From NCBI RefSeq assembly GCF_050875635.1, contig NZ_JBPAOH010000017.1, forward strand, positions 1 through 64,000: a DNA stretch of 64,000 nt. Direction: 5' to 3'. Below the pieces are notes generated by a model. The model searched no databases. It was not told the origin of the DNA and was given only the letters and a program-made list of their open reading frames with translations. The DNA comes from Hassallia sp050875635 (GTDB taxonomy: Bacteria > Cyanobacteriota > Cyanobacteriia > Cyanobacteriales > Nostocaceae). This document shows positions 1 through 7,893 of the stretch, in pieces. Position numbers and translations under genes: made by a program. The stretch's first letter is position 1. Each line of letters starts with the position of its first letter.

Positions 1-102
1 TAAAGGTGGTTGATTAATATTATCCACTGGCTCGTCATCTAAAATAAAATCGTCTGGTAACTTTTCCCAGGTAACTTCAAATGTGGCTGAATTAGCTAAC
101 AT
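1..102 (-). CDS. Uma2 family endonuclease, N-terminal end only
   Basis: The minus strand opens with ATG at 102 and stays open for 34 codons to the window edge (MLANSATFEVTWEKLPDDF, then an acidic stretch with DDEPVDNI). This N-terminus resembles cyanobacterial Uma2 (DUF820) proteins, PD-(D/E)XK-fold putative nucleases present in many copies in filamentous cyanobacteria. The catalytic part lies outside the window, so the family call rests on recalled similarity of the leader only. Confidence 0.5.
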   Translation of the reverse strand, partial: MLANSATFEVTWEKLPDDFILDDEPVDNINQPPL

Positions 103-140
103 AATGCTACTACCTCATTACGCCGTTTAATTATCGGTGG

Positions 141-524
141 TTATTCTTGAGATGCAATGCTTGACAAAAGTTGTTCAAATTCTGCAACTGAAGGAATAGC
201 GATCGCTCTTTTGAGAAGCATTTTTAACACAGCCGATTCCTGAATTTGATTAACAACTTCCACAATCGAACTTGGCACGAGTCCAAACCGCGTTTCTAAA
301 ACTTCAATCAAATTTTCTCGACTTGTTTGGAGAATACCTTGTTCAATTCCTTCTGCTTTTGCTAGCCTTTCAATACTTGTTACGTACCGCATTCTATTTA
401 CCTCTTCGTAACTTCTCAATTCTGTTTTAAAATTATTTGCCAGTTCTTCTGGAAGTACCATCACCCAGTCAATAAACCGAAATAATCCCAAAATGTATTC
501 TCGGTCATATCCTCTTTCAAACAA
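141..524 (-). pseudogene. Rpn-type nuclease, C-terminal half
   Basis: About 127 residues matching the C-terminal half of cyanobacterial Rpn (recombination-promoting nuclease / putative transposase) proteins: the segment FERGYDREYILGLFRFIDWV followed by MVLPEELANNF and a helical tail. The family normally has a PD-(D/E)XK domain before this segment; here a TGA lies two codons upstream of the first recognisable residue and only a TTG could start it. The missing N-terminal half is present on the same strand at 3212-3868 and ends where this piece would begin, so the two are probably one gene split by 2.7 kb of DNA. Unlikely to be functional alone. Confidence 0.7.
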
Positions 525-527
525 GCT

Positions 528-866
528 TCACTCTAGAGCTTTAACCAATTCCCTAAATAGTAACTTGGCAGCTTTCACAAAGACGCGCGATCGCACCAAT
601 CTTACCGGACGACCGGCTGCTTTTTCAGCGTCCAATTGAGCGCCCAGGATTGCACCAATCTCATTATCAAGACGGCAGCGCTTAACCTCGATGCGGGTGA
701 AAACCCACTGCCAGAAGGCGATACGGCACAAATCAGAACCACCTTGGATCTTAATTTTACTTTTATCTCCCGATGCCTCCAGGGACGGTGCAAGCCGATG
801 CCGAGTACGGCAACGCTTCGCGAACGCATACTCTGCACACACAGAGCGCGATGCCGAGTACGGCAA
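528..866 (-). CDS. Uncertain hypothetical protein
   Basis: Open frame of 112 codons whose last ~80 residues (from SKIKIQGGSDL to the end RELVKALE) look protein-like, with a basic helical C-terminus. The first ~30 codons are encoded by a 31-bp direct repeat and are probably not original coding sequence, so the true start is unclear. Family not recognised. It lies in the decayed segment between the two halves of the Rpn gene. Overlapping frames are also open here, so coding status is doubtful. Confidence 0.3.
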   Translation of the reverse strand: MPYSASRSVCAEYAFAKRCRTRHRLAPSLEASGDKSKIKIQGGSDLCRIAFWQWVFTRIEVKRCRLDNEIGAILGAQLDAEKAAGRPVRLVRSRVFVKAAKLLFRELVKALE

Positions 867-880
867 CGCTTCGCGAACGC
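797..880. repeat. Two direct copies of a 31-bp repeat
   Basis: Identical 31-bp copies at 797-827 and 850-880. Each contains GCCGAGTACGGC and then CAACGCTTCGCGAACGC, both partly palindromic. The second half resembles a short repeat widely scattered in filamentous cyanobacterial genomes; a diverged relative (CACGCTCCGCGAACGCC) is near 53455. They sit between two uncertain ORFs inside the degraded mobile region. Confidence 0.8.
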
Positions 881-887
881 TCCAAAA

Positions 888-1262
888 TTATCCGAAATTC
901 CGCCGCAACTTCTCAAGCACGCTTACGCCTTTGGAGTAGCGTTTCCCAGTGAAGCCCAAAACCTCAGTAACGATCGCACTGTCGGATTTTTCGGCTCCAA
1001 ATCGCTGGATCATCCGCCAAAGAAGCCTAGACTCGTCGGAACAATTTGACTCCAAACCCGCCTGGTGAGCGCTTTTTGGGGCATTTTCAACCTCGTTTTG
1101 GGGCTGGATCGCGTTGTAGCTCCCACCAGGCAGCATGGTTGAACCATACCGGGATGATGCTGTCTTCATTTCCCTGTAACTTGGGAGCTTACAAGGACTA
1201 TCGTCAAGCAAACAATGCAACCGGTCGAGCTTTAACCAATCAACAAGGTCGTTATTTTTCAA
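888..1262 (-). CDS. Hypothetical protein, possible plasmid or phage remnant
   Basis: 124 codons starting at ATG 1262. The C-terminal third (LLWRMIQRFGAEKSD, then a segment ending in SVLEKLRRNFG) has the composition of a compact helical DNA-associated domain, but I do not recognise a family. The stop is 8 bp from the second 31-bp repeat copy. It is divergent from the small gene at 1272. Location in a region with integrase remnants suggests mobile-element cargo; this is inference. Confidence 0.35.
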   Translation of the reverse strand: MKNNDLVDWLKLDRLHCLLDDSPCKLPSYREMKTASSRYGSTMLPGGSYNAIQPQNEVENAPKSAHQAGLESNCSDESRLLWRMIQRFGAEKSDSAIVTEVLGFTGKRYSKGVSVLEKLRRNFG

Positions 1263-1271
1263 AGATTTAGC

Positions 1272-1547
1272 GTGGGCGATCGCTTTTTTTCCCAGTCTTA
1301 TGCGGCTAAATTGCGTCCGCCAAGTCTGATTTACCCTCTAAGTCCACTTTACAAAGCGACCGAACGAGCGGGTACTGAGCTGGCTAGATTTATCGACTTT
1401 ATTCAGTATCACAACCCCGATATCGATAGAACCACCGCCACCCAGACGGCTGCATTTTGCTTGCACAATCTACCCACCCTTTTTCTGGATCACCCGGAGA
1501 TGATGCAACAACTGAGCGCGATCGCTTCTCGACTTTCTCAAGAATAA
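1272..1547 (+). CDS. Hypothetical protein
   Basis: 91 codons with a GTG start preceded by no clear ribosome binding site. From residue 25 (LYKATERAGTELARFIDFI) the sequence reads as a small all-helical protein and ends LSAIASRLSQE. No family recognised. Convergent with the integrase remnant at 1676. Confidence 0.4.
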   Translation: MGDRFFSQSYAAKLRPPSLIYPLSPLYKATERAGTELARFIDFIQYHNPDIDRTTATQTAAFCLHNLPTLFLDHPEMMQQLSAIASRLSQE

Positions 1548-1675
1548 AAAATTAAAAAGCCCACTAGTGGCAATGTAAGTATTGGCGATCGCCGTTGCCT
1601 CGGAATCTAGTAACAGCAGGCGTCCTGAAATTAAATCTGGACATCTTAGCAGATGCTGGTGAAATAAAAGAATCT

Positions 1676-2257
1676 TCATAGCGCGGCGATTGCTCCTTTT
1701 ACACGGTCAGAGTCAATTTCCACATAACGCTCCAAAGCCTTTCCATCCTTGTGAGGAGTAATTTTTTTGATGGTGTACAAATCAGTTCCGTTGCGGTGTA
1801 GCTTGGTGATGAAACTCCTCCTGGTGCTGTGAGTCGAGATGCCCTTAGCCGCAAGACCGGCTTTCTCTACAGCTGCGCGGAGAATCATGTCAGCCCATCT
1901 TAGAGTTATTGGTTTGTCACCGGTGCGATCGCAAAACATCCAGGGCGAGTTTGACTCCGGCTTGTAGTTAGATAGCGATTCCCTCAAAACCGCGTGTACA
2001 AACACAGATGCGTGTTTGCCGCTTTCCATCGGGGCTAGCCTTACGAGTCCGAGCGCGGAAATTGATATACTCGCGTGGCGATAAGTCCGGGTTGTAACAA
2101 TCCTCAACCCGCAGCTGCACTAACGCCCCCCACCTTTCCCCGGTTCCTGTGCTAAATCTAAAAGCAATTTATATTTTTTAGATTTAATCTGCTTGCGAAT
2201 TTTAGAATAGTCAGAATCGGACAAAGTACAAGCTTGTCCTTCTCCATCAATTTTCAT
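1676..2257 (-). pseudogene. Tyrosine recombinase (phage-type integrase), frameshifted
   Basis: Three adjoining minus-strand frames together give one small integrase. Frame 1 runs from ATG 2257 (MKIDGEGQACTLSDSDYSKI) to about 2152 (KLLLDLA). Frame 2 covers about 2147-2010 with TGERWGALVQLRVEDCYN, which holds the box I Arg. Frame 3 runs from about 2015 to the TGA at 1676 with the HSTRRS box II (His-x-x-Arg), a second His in PHKDGK (usually GHK), and the candidate nucleophile Tyr in LERYVEID. All catalytic positions can be found, but a frameshift near 2150 and another near 2010 separate them. The first lies near a run of G residues, a place where both real slippage and sequencing error occur. 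As read, no full enzyme can be made. Probably the integration module of a decayed element. Confidence 0.85.
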
Positions 2258-2477
2258 ATTTTTATCTTTTTGAGACTTATTGTTTAACCATTGACAGTGG
2301 TTAAACCAGAATATTTTTGTGTTTAGCTATTAACTAAAATCGTATCTAATGTAATCGTGGCAATACTTACAACGCCTAATTAATTGTTCTGTATTTACAT
2401 AAAACCGGAACATTTACACTTACTTGAATAACAAATAAAACTGATTTATTCACTTCGTTAAATCCGAGTATTGACAA

Positions 2478-2807
2478 ATGGCAGAACCAACACTAGCTCA
2501 AGTTTTTGGTGATAACGCTACACAAGACTCTAGTAACTTAACAATTTCTAAAGCAGACTTAGCAGCGATCGGCTTAACCGCTTCAAGTAGTAACACCGCT
2601 GAAAGCTTATTCGTTGCGTTGATGCTGAAAGCCGCGAGGTATCTTAATGAAACCAACCAAAGCACCAATAACGATATTCAAGTCACCATTAACGAAGGCT
2701 TTGGCAGTTTAGTAACCCGCAACAACCAAAGCTACCGCCAATACCAGTACATAGTCGAGATGCAAAAACTCGATACCGCTACCGCCGTTAATCCAGTAGA
2801 TTTTTAA
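2478..2807 (+). CDS. Conserved small hypothetical protein
   Basis: 109 residues starting MAEPTLAQVFGDNATQDSSN. The opening (LAQVFG, then a Leu-rich segment ending AESLFVALMLKAARYL) is of a type I have seen as paired small proteins in cyanobacteria; function unknown. The middle and end (NNQSYRQYQYIVEM) suggest a beta-rich C-terminus. The TAA stop overlaps the ATG of a second small reading frame (TAATG), implying translational coupling. Upstream 2258-2477 is AT-rich and has no gene. Confidence 0.7.
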   Translation: MAEPTLAQVFGDNATQDSSNLTISKADLAAIGLTASSSNTAESLFVALMLKAARYLNETNQSTNNDIQVTINEGFGSLVTRNNQSYRQYQYIVEMQKLDTATAVNPVDF

Positions 2808-2944
2808 TGCGCTTAACTTTTGCTCAAATTTTTGGAGAGGGTGCTGCCTACAAAAAACCTGATGTAGATTCTATACTTCCGCCCCACCTTTGGCGACTTG
2901 GCGAAAGTTGGTGTCGGTGGGTATTTGGGTCAACTACTGCCTGA
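2807..2944 (+). pseudogene. Truncated partner of the upstream small protein
   Basis: A 45-codon frame begins at ATG 2807, overlapping the previous stop. Its start (MRLTFAQIFGEGAAYKKPD) mirrors the LAQVFGDNA start of the preceding protein, so it looks like the second member of a coupled pair. After about 20 residues the sequence no longer resembles the first protein, and it ends at TGA 2942-2944. Paralogue truncated by deletion or recombination is the likeliest reading; a genuine 45-aa peptide cannot be excluded. Confidence 0.5.
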
Positions 2945-2978
2945 AGCGAATAGGCGCTCTACCGAGATTTAATCATAT

Positions 2979-3194
2979 TTAAGAGCGGGGTGGTTGCCCA
3001 AAAAGTGTGGGAATATTTGTGCGTACGTGTTCTTGAATTTTATATAACGCGGCTTCTATTTGCGGTCGGGGGATATTAGACATGGTAACAACAACGTCAA
3101 CTTCTTCGGGACGTGAATTTCTCCCATAACTAATTTCTATTTTGGGGAATATTTCTTGACTGTCAGTAGAACTTGACGACGTAGTATAAACCAT
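2979..3194 (-). CDS. Hypothetical protein, 71 aa
   Basis: Starts MVYTTSSSSTDSQEIFPKIE; the central part (EVDVVVTMSNIPRPQIEAAL) is beta-alpha in character and ends in a short polar tail. No family recognised. Same strand as, and 17 bp downstream of, the Rpn N-terminal fragment. Confidence 0.5.
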   Translation of the reverse strand: MVYTTSSSSTDSQEIFPKIEISYGRNSRPEEVDVVVTMSNIPRPQIEAALYKIQEHVRTNIPTLFGQPPRS

Positions 3195-3211
3195 TTTTGC
3201 AGTTTGTGGCT

Positions 3212-3868
3212 TTAGTGATTTTTTGGATTATAACTTACTTGGAAATTGGGGATTTCGCCCAGCTTTTGGGGACTTGGCGCTCTGGGGATTCTGACTAAGC
3301 TCAATTTCCACTGTAGCCTGCTTTCGGGGTTTCGGTTTGTCGCCTTTGTTCTTAAATGTGCCATGACGACTATACTAAAGGGATTGGTGCTTTGTTCCAA
3401 GCTTTTCCAGTCAGCTTCATAGTCTAAAAGTTTCGCGATAGGAAACTCTAAGCTGACACGACATCCCCCAAGTTGATAGTTATAACTTGAAGGTCGCCAA
3501 CTCGCTGATTCATCCGCTAAAACCGCCAAGCTAATAACTTGCTTTTTATGACGGTCAAACAAGCGATAATTATATGTATACATCCTTTCGGCAAAGTTGC
3601 TGTCATATTGCCCTTGGACTTCCACATGAATTAATACCCAAGCTTCTTCACCATCCAGCAGCCAAACTTTCGCTACTTTATCGACTAAACGCTTGCCAAT
3701 TTCTGCATCAGGTTCTAACTGTTGCAGTTCAGTATCGAGAAATTCATAGTCTCTTTCCCAATCAATAACAATGTAGGCATCAAGAAAGAAGTATTCTAAA
3801 AAGCGAGGAAAAAAGCTTTCAATAACTTCTTTCCAAGGACTATCATAATCAGTAAATTGCTCGGTCAT
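3212..3868 (-). pseudogene. Rpn-type nuclease, N-terminal half
   Basis: 218 codons. Residues 1-190 match the N-terminal PD-(D/E)XK domain of cyanobacterial Rpn/putative transposase proteins: SPWKEVIESFFPRFLEYFF, the WLLDGEEAWVLIHVEVQGQ strand pair with the E-x-Q signature, and FAERMYTYNYRLFDRH. Matching sequence stops at RLQWKLSLVR; the last ~25 residues (IPRAPSPQKLGE onwards) look unrelated. Family members are about 300 aa and continue with a RGY-FRFIDW segment, present 2.7 kb downstream at 141-524. Start ATG 3868 lies 4 bp downstream of the ureC stop. Without its C-terminal half it is probably inactive, although the nuclease core is preserved. Confidence 0.75.
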
Positions 3869-3871
3869 GAA

Positions 3872-5599
3872 TTAAAACAAAAAGTATCTTTGTGCCATTG
3901 GTAAAATCGTCGCCGGTTCGCAAGTCAGCAACTCTCCATCAGCCCTAACTTCATAAGTTTCCGCATCAACTTCAATGTGAGGTAACGCATCATTCAACTT
4001 CATATCCCGCTTACTCAATTGACGTGTCCCGGAAACTGCAACAATTTGCTTTTGCAAACCGAGTTGACTGGGAATTTCTCTTTCTAACGCTGCTTGCGAA
4101 ACAAAAGTTAACGATGTGGCATGACGCGCACCTGCAAAACTACCAAACATCGGACGCATGTGTACAGGTTGCGGTGTGGGAATACTCGCATTAGCATCAC
4201 CCATTTGCGACCAAGCAATCATTCCCCCTTTAACTACTATCTCAGGCTTGATGCCAAAAAAAGCAGGACGCCACAAACACAAATCTGCTATTTTCCCCTC
4301 TTCCACCGAACCGACATACTCAGCAATTCCATGAGTAATTGCCGGATTTATCGTATACTTGGCAACATACCGCTTCGCCCGAAAATTATCCGCTCTTTGC
4401 CCCTCTCCTTGTAGGAGAGGGGTTGGGGAGAGGTCTCCCCGTTGCACCTTCATTTTATGCCCCGTCTGCCAAGTTCTAATTATCACTTCCCCTACCCGTC
4501 CCATCGCTTGGGAATCGGAAGAAATCATACTAAACGCGCCCAAGTCGTGTAAAATATCTTCGGCGGCGATTGTTTCCCGACGAATGCGCGACTCAGCAAA
4601 AGCGACATCCTCAGCGATCGCTGGATCGAGATGATGACACACCATCAACATATCCAGGTGTTCATCCAAAGTGTTCACCGTGTAAGGGCGTGTCGGATTG
4701 GTAGAAGATGGTAACACGCACGGCGTACCGCAAACCTTGATAATATCTGGTGCGTGTCCTCCACCTGCGCCTTCGGTGTGGTATGTATGGATAACGCGAT
4801 TCTTAAAAGCAGCGATCGTATCTTCTACAAACCCGGCTTCATTCAAAGTGTCGGTATGAATTGCCACTTGCACATCATATTCATCAGCAACGTGGAGGCA
4901 AGTATCAATTGTTGCTGGCGTAGTTCCCCAATCTTCGTGCAACTTTAAGCCGATCGCACCCGCGTTAACTTGTTCTACCAGCCCTTGAGGTAGGCTAGTG
5001 TTGCCTTTGCCTAAAAATCCCAAATTGATGGGGAAAGCATCAGCAGCTTGCAGCATTCGGTAAATATTCCAGGGTCCAGGCGTGCAAGTGGTGGCATTTG
5101 TGCCTGTTGCGGGACCCGTACCGCCGCCAATCATCGTCGTGATACCAGAAGCGATCGCCACTTCAATTTGTTGCGGACAAATAAAATGAATGTGGGTATC
5201 GATACCCCCAGCGGTGAGAATCATTCCCTCCCCCGCTAAAGCTTCAGTTCCAGGACCGATAATAATATCTACATTATCTTGAATATAAGGATTTCCAGCT
5301 TTCCCGATTTTGAAAATTTTGCCATCTTTAATGCCAATATCTGCTTTGACAACACCCCACCAATCGAGAATCAAAGCATTGGTAATTACTAAATCAACCG
5401 CACCATCAGCATTAGAAATAGGAGATTGTCCCATCCCATCTCTAATAACTTTACCACCACCGAATTTCACTTCATCGCCGTAAGTTGTGAAATCTTGTTC
5501 AACTTCGATAAATAATTCTGTATCAGCAAGTCGGACTCTATCTCCGACAGTGGGACCAAAAGTTTCTGCGTAAGCGCGACGGGACATTCTGTAAGGCAT
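3872..5599 (-). CDS. ureC: Urease subunit alpha
   Basis: Catalytic subunit of nickel urease, which hydrolyses urea to ammonia and carbamate in the cytoplasm. Metal ligands are visible: His-x-His in GGIDTHIHFICP, the carbamylated Lys in GLKLHEDWGTTP, His in AIHTDTLNE and in HTYHTEGAGGGH, the flap His in MVCHHLDPAIAEDVAF, and Asp in SSDSQAMGRVGE. At 575 residues it is slightly longer than usual (about 567-570) because a palindromic repeat at 4400-4440 is translated in frame as roughly residues 388-405 (GDLSPTPLLQGEGQR) between HKMKVQR and the DNFRAKRYVAKYTINPA motif, a region of variable length in the family. Otherwise intact. It is separated from ureB by an antisense GxxExxY gene. The accessory genes ureE, ureF and ureG are not in this window. 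Confidence 0.97.
   Translation of the reverse strand: MPYRMSRRAYAETFGPTVGDRVRLADTELFIEVEQDFTTYGDEVKFGGGKVIRDGMGQSPISNADGAVDLVITNALILDWWGVVKADIGIKDGKIFKIGKAGNPYIQDNVDIIIGPGTEALAGEGMILTAGGIDTHIHFICPQQIEVAIASGITTMIGGGTGPATGTNATTCTPGPWNIYRMLQAADAFPINLGFLGKGNTSLPQGLVEQVNAGAIGLKLHEDWGTTPATIDTCLHVADEYDVQVAIHTDTLNEAGFVEDTIAAFKNRVIHTYHTEGAGGGHAPDIIKVCGTPCVLPSSTNPTRPYTVNTLDEHLDMLMVCHHLDPAIAEDVAFAESRIRRETIAAEDILHDLGAFSMISSDSQAMGRVGEVIIRTWQTGHKMKVQRGDLSPTPLLQGEGQRADNFRAKRYVAKYTINPAITHGIAEYVGSVEEGKIADLCLWRPAFFGIKPEIVVKGGMIAWSQMGDANASIPTPQPVHMRPMFGSFAGARHATSLTFVSQAALEREIPSQLGLQKQIVAVSGTRQLSKRDMKLNDALPHIEVDAETYEVRADGELLTCEPATILPMAQRYFLF
4400..4440. repeat. Palindromic repeat inside ureC
   Basis: Two adjoining palindromes: CCCCTCTCC / GGAGAGGGG (4400-4408, 4414-4422) and GGGGAGA / TCTCCCC (4425-4440). 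This resembles a dispersed intergenic repeat common in filamentous cyanobacteria. Here it is read in frame within the urease alpha gene and adds no stop codon. Confidence 0.85.
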
Positions 5600-5721
5600 A
5601 ATGCACTTTTAGTAATGGAGGTTAAAATCGAGTTTAAACGCAAAGGGGAGCCATTTGGCAGGGGCTGTGCCCTCTGCCAATATGGCGTAGCGCGAAGGTA
5701 AGCGCAAAGGGTTCGCTGAGG

Positions 5722-6099
5722 ATGGATGAGAATGATTTGAGTGGGGTGATAATTGGCTGTGGGATGCGAGTGCATACAGCGTTGGGACCGGGTTTATTAG
5801 AGTCAGCTTATGAGGAGTGTTTGTATTACGAGTTGACAAAGAAGGGATTAAATGTTGGTAAGCAAGTTCCATTACCGCTTATTTATGAAGAGGTGAAATT
5901 AGATTGTGTTTATCGATTGGATTTAATAGTCGAAAATAAAGTAATTATTGAAGTCAAATCTGTAGAATCTATTAAACCAATTCACTCAGTACAACTTTTA
6001 ACTTATCTCAAACTAGCTAATTGCAAACTTGGTCTTATTCTCAACTTTAACGTTCTCCACCTCAAAGAAGGCATCAAACGTGTGGCAAACAAACTCTAA
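5722..6099 (+). CDS. GxxExxY family protein (PD-(D/E)XK nuclease-like)
   Basis: 125 residues with the defining motif GPGLLESAYEECL, followed by LIYEEVKLDCVYRLDLIVEN and VIIEVKSVESI, which gives the D-x(n)-E-x-K pattern of the PD-(D/E)XK fold (Asp in RLDLIVE, Glu-x-Lys in IIEVKSV). Members of this family are often small stand-alone proteins of unknown role and frequently sit in mobile or repetitive DNA. It lies on the plus strand between ureC and ureB, both minus, so it interrupts an otherwise collinear operon. It is flanked on both sides by CTTTGCGT-type repeat tracts (5630-5710 and 6100-6145). Confidence 0.85.
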   Translation: MDENDLSGVIIGCGMRVHTALGPGLLESAYEECLYYELTKKGLNVGKQVPLPLIYEEVKLDCVYRLDLIVENKVIIEVKSVESIKPIHSVQLLTYLKLANCKLGLILNFNVLHLKEGIKRVANKL

Positions 6100-6311
6100 C
6101 TTCTTTGCGTACCTTTGCGTTTACCTTAGCGTCCCTCTGCGTTGAAAAATAGTAGTTAGTATTTGCATGGGTAAGCAGCCCTACCTTGATTCTTGGACAA
6201 AGCAATTTTTTCCTAGAATTTGATGTTTGTTTCTACCGTTCCAAATTAGAAAATAATCTTTTTTAAACGCAAAGGGACGCGGAGGGAAGCGCAGAGGTAC
6301 GCAAAGGGTTT
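6100..6311. repeat. Degenerate CTTTGCGT / CGCAAAG repeat tracts
   Basis: 6100-6145 has several copies of CTTTGCGT and TCTGCGTT; 6262-6310 has the inverse type (ACGCAAAGGG, GCGCAGAGG). Similar tracts occur at 5635-5715, 6617-6645, 6958-6992 and 13232-13277. They occupy almost every gap of the urease cluster. No gene seen here. Confidence 0.7.
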
Positions 6312-6617
6312 TTAGAGGTTGCCATTAATTCTGGCATTAAAACCGTAAACTTGCCGGCTACCAGCAAGAGGAATTAAAGTAACTTCTTTTTCATCTCCTG
6401 GTTCAAACCTCACAGCAGTCCCCGCAGGAATATCAAGACGCATTCCCCTTGCTTGTTCCCGATCAAAATTTAAAGCTGCATTAACTTCAAAAAAGTGAAA
6501 ATGCGAACCAACTTGAATTGGTCTATCTCCTGTATTTGCCACCAGCAATCTTACAGTAGAACACCCCGCATTTAATTCAATTTCGCCATCAGACGTAATA
6601 ATTTCTCCAGGTATCAT
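6312..6617 (-). CDS. ureB: Urease subunit beta
   Basis: 101 residues, the normal length for a separate bacterial beta subunit. It starts MIPGEIITSDGEIELNAG and contains the family segments ANTGDRPIQVGSHFHFFEVN and LDIPAGTAVRFEPGD. It packs with UreA and UreC in the (UreABC)3 holoenzyme. Located 30 bp downstream of ureA on the same strand; the path to ureC is interrupted by the opposite-strand GxxExxY gene and repeats, so cotranscription with ureC would have to run through about 700 bp. Confidence 0.95.
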   Translation of the reverse strand: MIPGEIITSDGEIELNAGCSTVRLLVANTGDRPIQVGSHFHFFEVNAALNFDREQARGMRLDIPAGTAVRFEPGDEKEVTLIPLAGSRQVYGFNARINGNL

Positions 6618-6647
6618 ACTTTGCGCCTCTGCGTCTTTGCGTGAGAT

Positions 6648-6950
6648 TTATCTTATTGGATTATGCACAGTTACCAACTTAGTCCCATCAGGAAAAGTTG
6701 CCTCCACTTGCACCTCATGCACCATTTCCGGCACACCTTCCATCACCTCATCTCTTGTTAATAGAGTTGTACCATAACTCATTAAATCTGCAACAGTTTG
6801 TCCATCTCTTGCACCCTCCAAAATAGCAGCAGAAATATAAGCGATCGCCTCCGGATAATTCAACTTCAAACCTCTTTCCTTACGTCTTTCTGCTAACAAT
6901 GCAGCCGTAAAAATCAACAGCTTATCCTTCTCCTGCGGCGTAAGTTGCAT
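6648..6950 (-). CDS. ureA: Urease subunit gamma
   Basis: 100 residues, full length. Opening MQLTPQEKDKLLIFTAALLA and the motifs LNYPEAIAYISAAILEGARD and GVPEMVHEVQVEATFPDGTK are typical. Non-catalytic small subunit of urease. 42 bp downstream of ureD; the gap carries CTTCGCG-type repeats. Confidence 0.96.
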   Translation of the reverse strand: MQLTPQEKDKLLIFTAALLAERRKERGLKLNYPEAIAYISAAILEGARDGQTVADLMSYGTTLLTRDEVMEGVPEMVHEVQVEATFPDGTKLVTVHNPIR

Positions 6951-6992
6951 CTCTCTCTCTTCCTTCGCGTTCTTCGCGTCTTCGCGGTTCGT

Positions 6993-7874
6993 TTAAATCT
7001 GCCAAACCCTCGGCACACACTTATCACAATTCAAAAAAGACATCCGCAGCAACTGCCAAACATCAATAAACCAGTTTCTCACCTCAGACGTAGAACAACC
7101 ACGATATCGACACAAAAATCCATTTTCCAAACGAGTAACACCTGCTAGGGAATGGGAAGTAGCGAGTGGGGAGTGAGGAGTGGAACTTTTCCATAGATTT
7201 CGGGCTTTTTCCACAATTTCCGCACTCACAGCACTTCCCACCCAAACTAGACTACCTGTAATTGGTTGCCCAGCCAAGCCGTGAGGACTATAAAAAACTT
7301 CTTCACTACCAGGTAGCCATTGTCTATCAATCCACAACGGTTTGCCTTCTTGCCAAATTTCAGTATAATTGCGCCATTCTCCCTGCACAAATTTCTCACC
7401 TCTAGCACTGCGACCAAATCGAGTAATTTCCCAGCCTAAATAACTAGCTTTCGTAGCTAATTCTACCCGTAAATCTTGCCGATAAATTGCCCCGTTAAAA
7501 ACAATAGTTTCTTGAGGAAACCATTCCAAACAAGCGCCAGCATCAACTTGTATATTGACGCTTTGTTTTGCCTGAGTGCCGTTACTGCGATAAATTTTAC
7601 TAGCAGCGGCTGTAGTAATTAATGCTTGGGTATTCGGTTGAAGGTGGAAATTAAGAGTCATGCGATCGCCTCCCACAACGCCCCCAGCGGTATGTAAAAT
7701 GACGCTATGACAAATTTGCTGTCCTTCTGGGTAAAATGGGCGCTGTACCTTCAGTGGGGCTTGATGCGAGTTATGAATTAGGGCAGTTGTACCCAGGCGA
7801 TCGGCGTACACTAAATTAAGTTTGCCATGCCAGCCATTTTCTGGTTCTGCTGTTTGATAGTTACATTGATTCAC
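6993..7874 (-). CDS. ureD: Urease accessory protein UreD
   Basis: 293 residues. UreD (UreH) binds apo-urease and, with UreF and UreG, loads nickel and CO2 into the active site. Recognisable segments: GWHGKLNLVYADR near the N-terminus, PLKVQRPFYPEG, HTAGGVVGGDRMTLN, ECWFPQETI-like sequence (LEWFPQETIVFNG) and CRYRGCSTSEVRNWFIDVWQ at the C-terminus. First gene of the ureDABC order seen in many cyanobacteria. Confidence 0.95.
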   Translation of the reverse strand: MNQCNYQTAEPENGWHGKLNLVYADRLGTTALIHNSHQAPLKVQRPFYPEGQQICHSVILHTAGGVVGGDRMTLNFHLQPNTQALITTAAASKIYRSNGTQAKQSVNIQVDAGACLEWFPQETIVFNGAIYRQDLRVELATKASYLGWEITRFGRSARGEKFVQGEWRNYTEIWQEGKPLWIDRQWLPGSEEVFYSPHGLAGQPITGSLVWVGSAVSAEIVEKARNLWKSSTPHSPLATSHSLAGVTRLENGFLCRYRGCSTSEVRNWFIDVWQLLRMSFLNCDKCVPRVWQI

Positions 7875-7893
7875 AAATTATCATAAATTAATA

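Noticed and set aside
1470..1679. 69-codon minus-strand frame overlapping the integrase stop
   Set aside because: Antisense to a better plus-strand frame and without protein-like composition.
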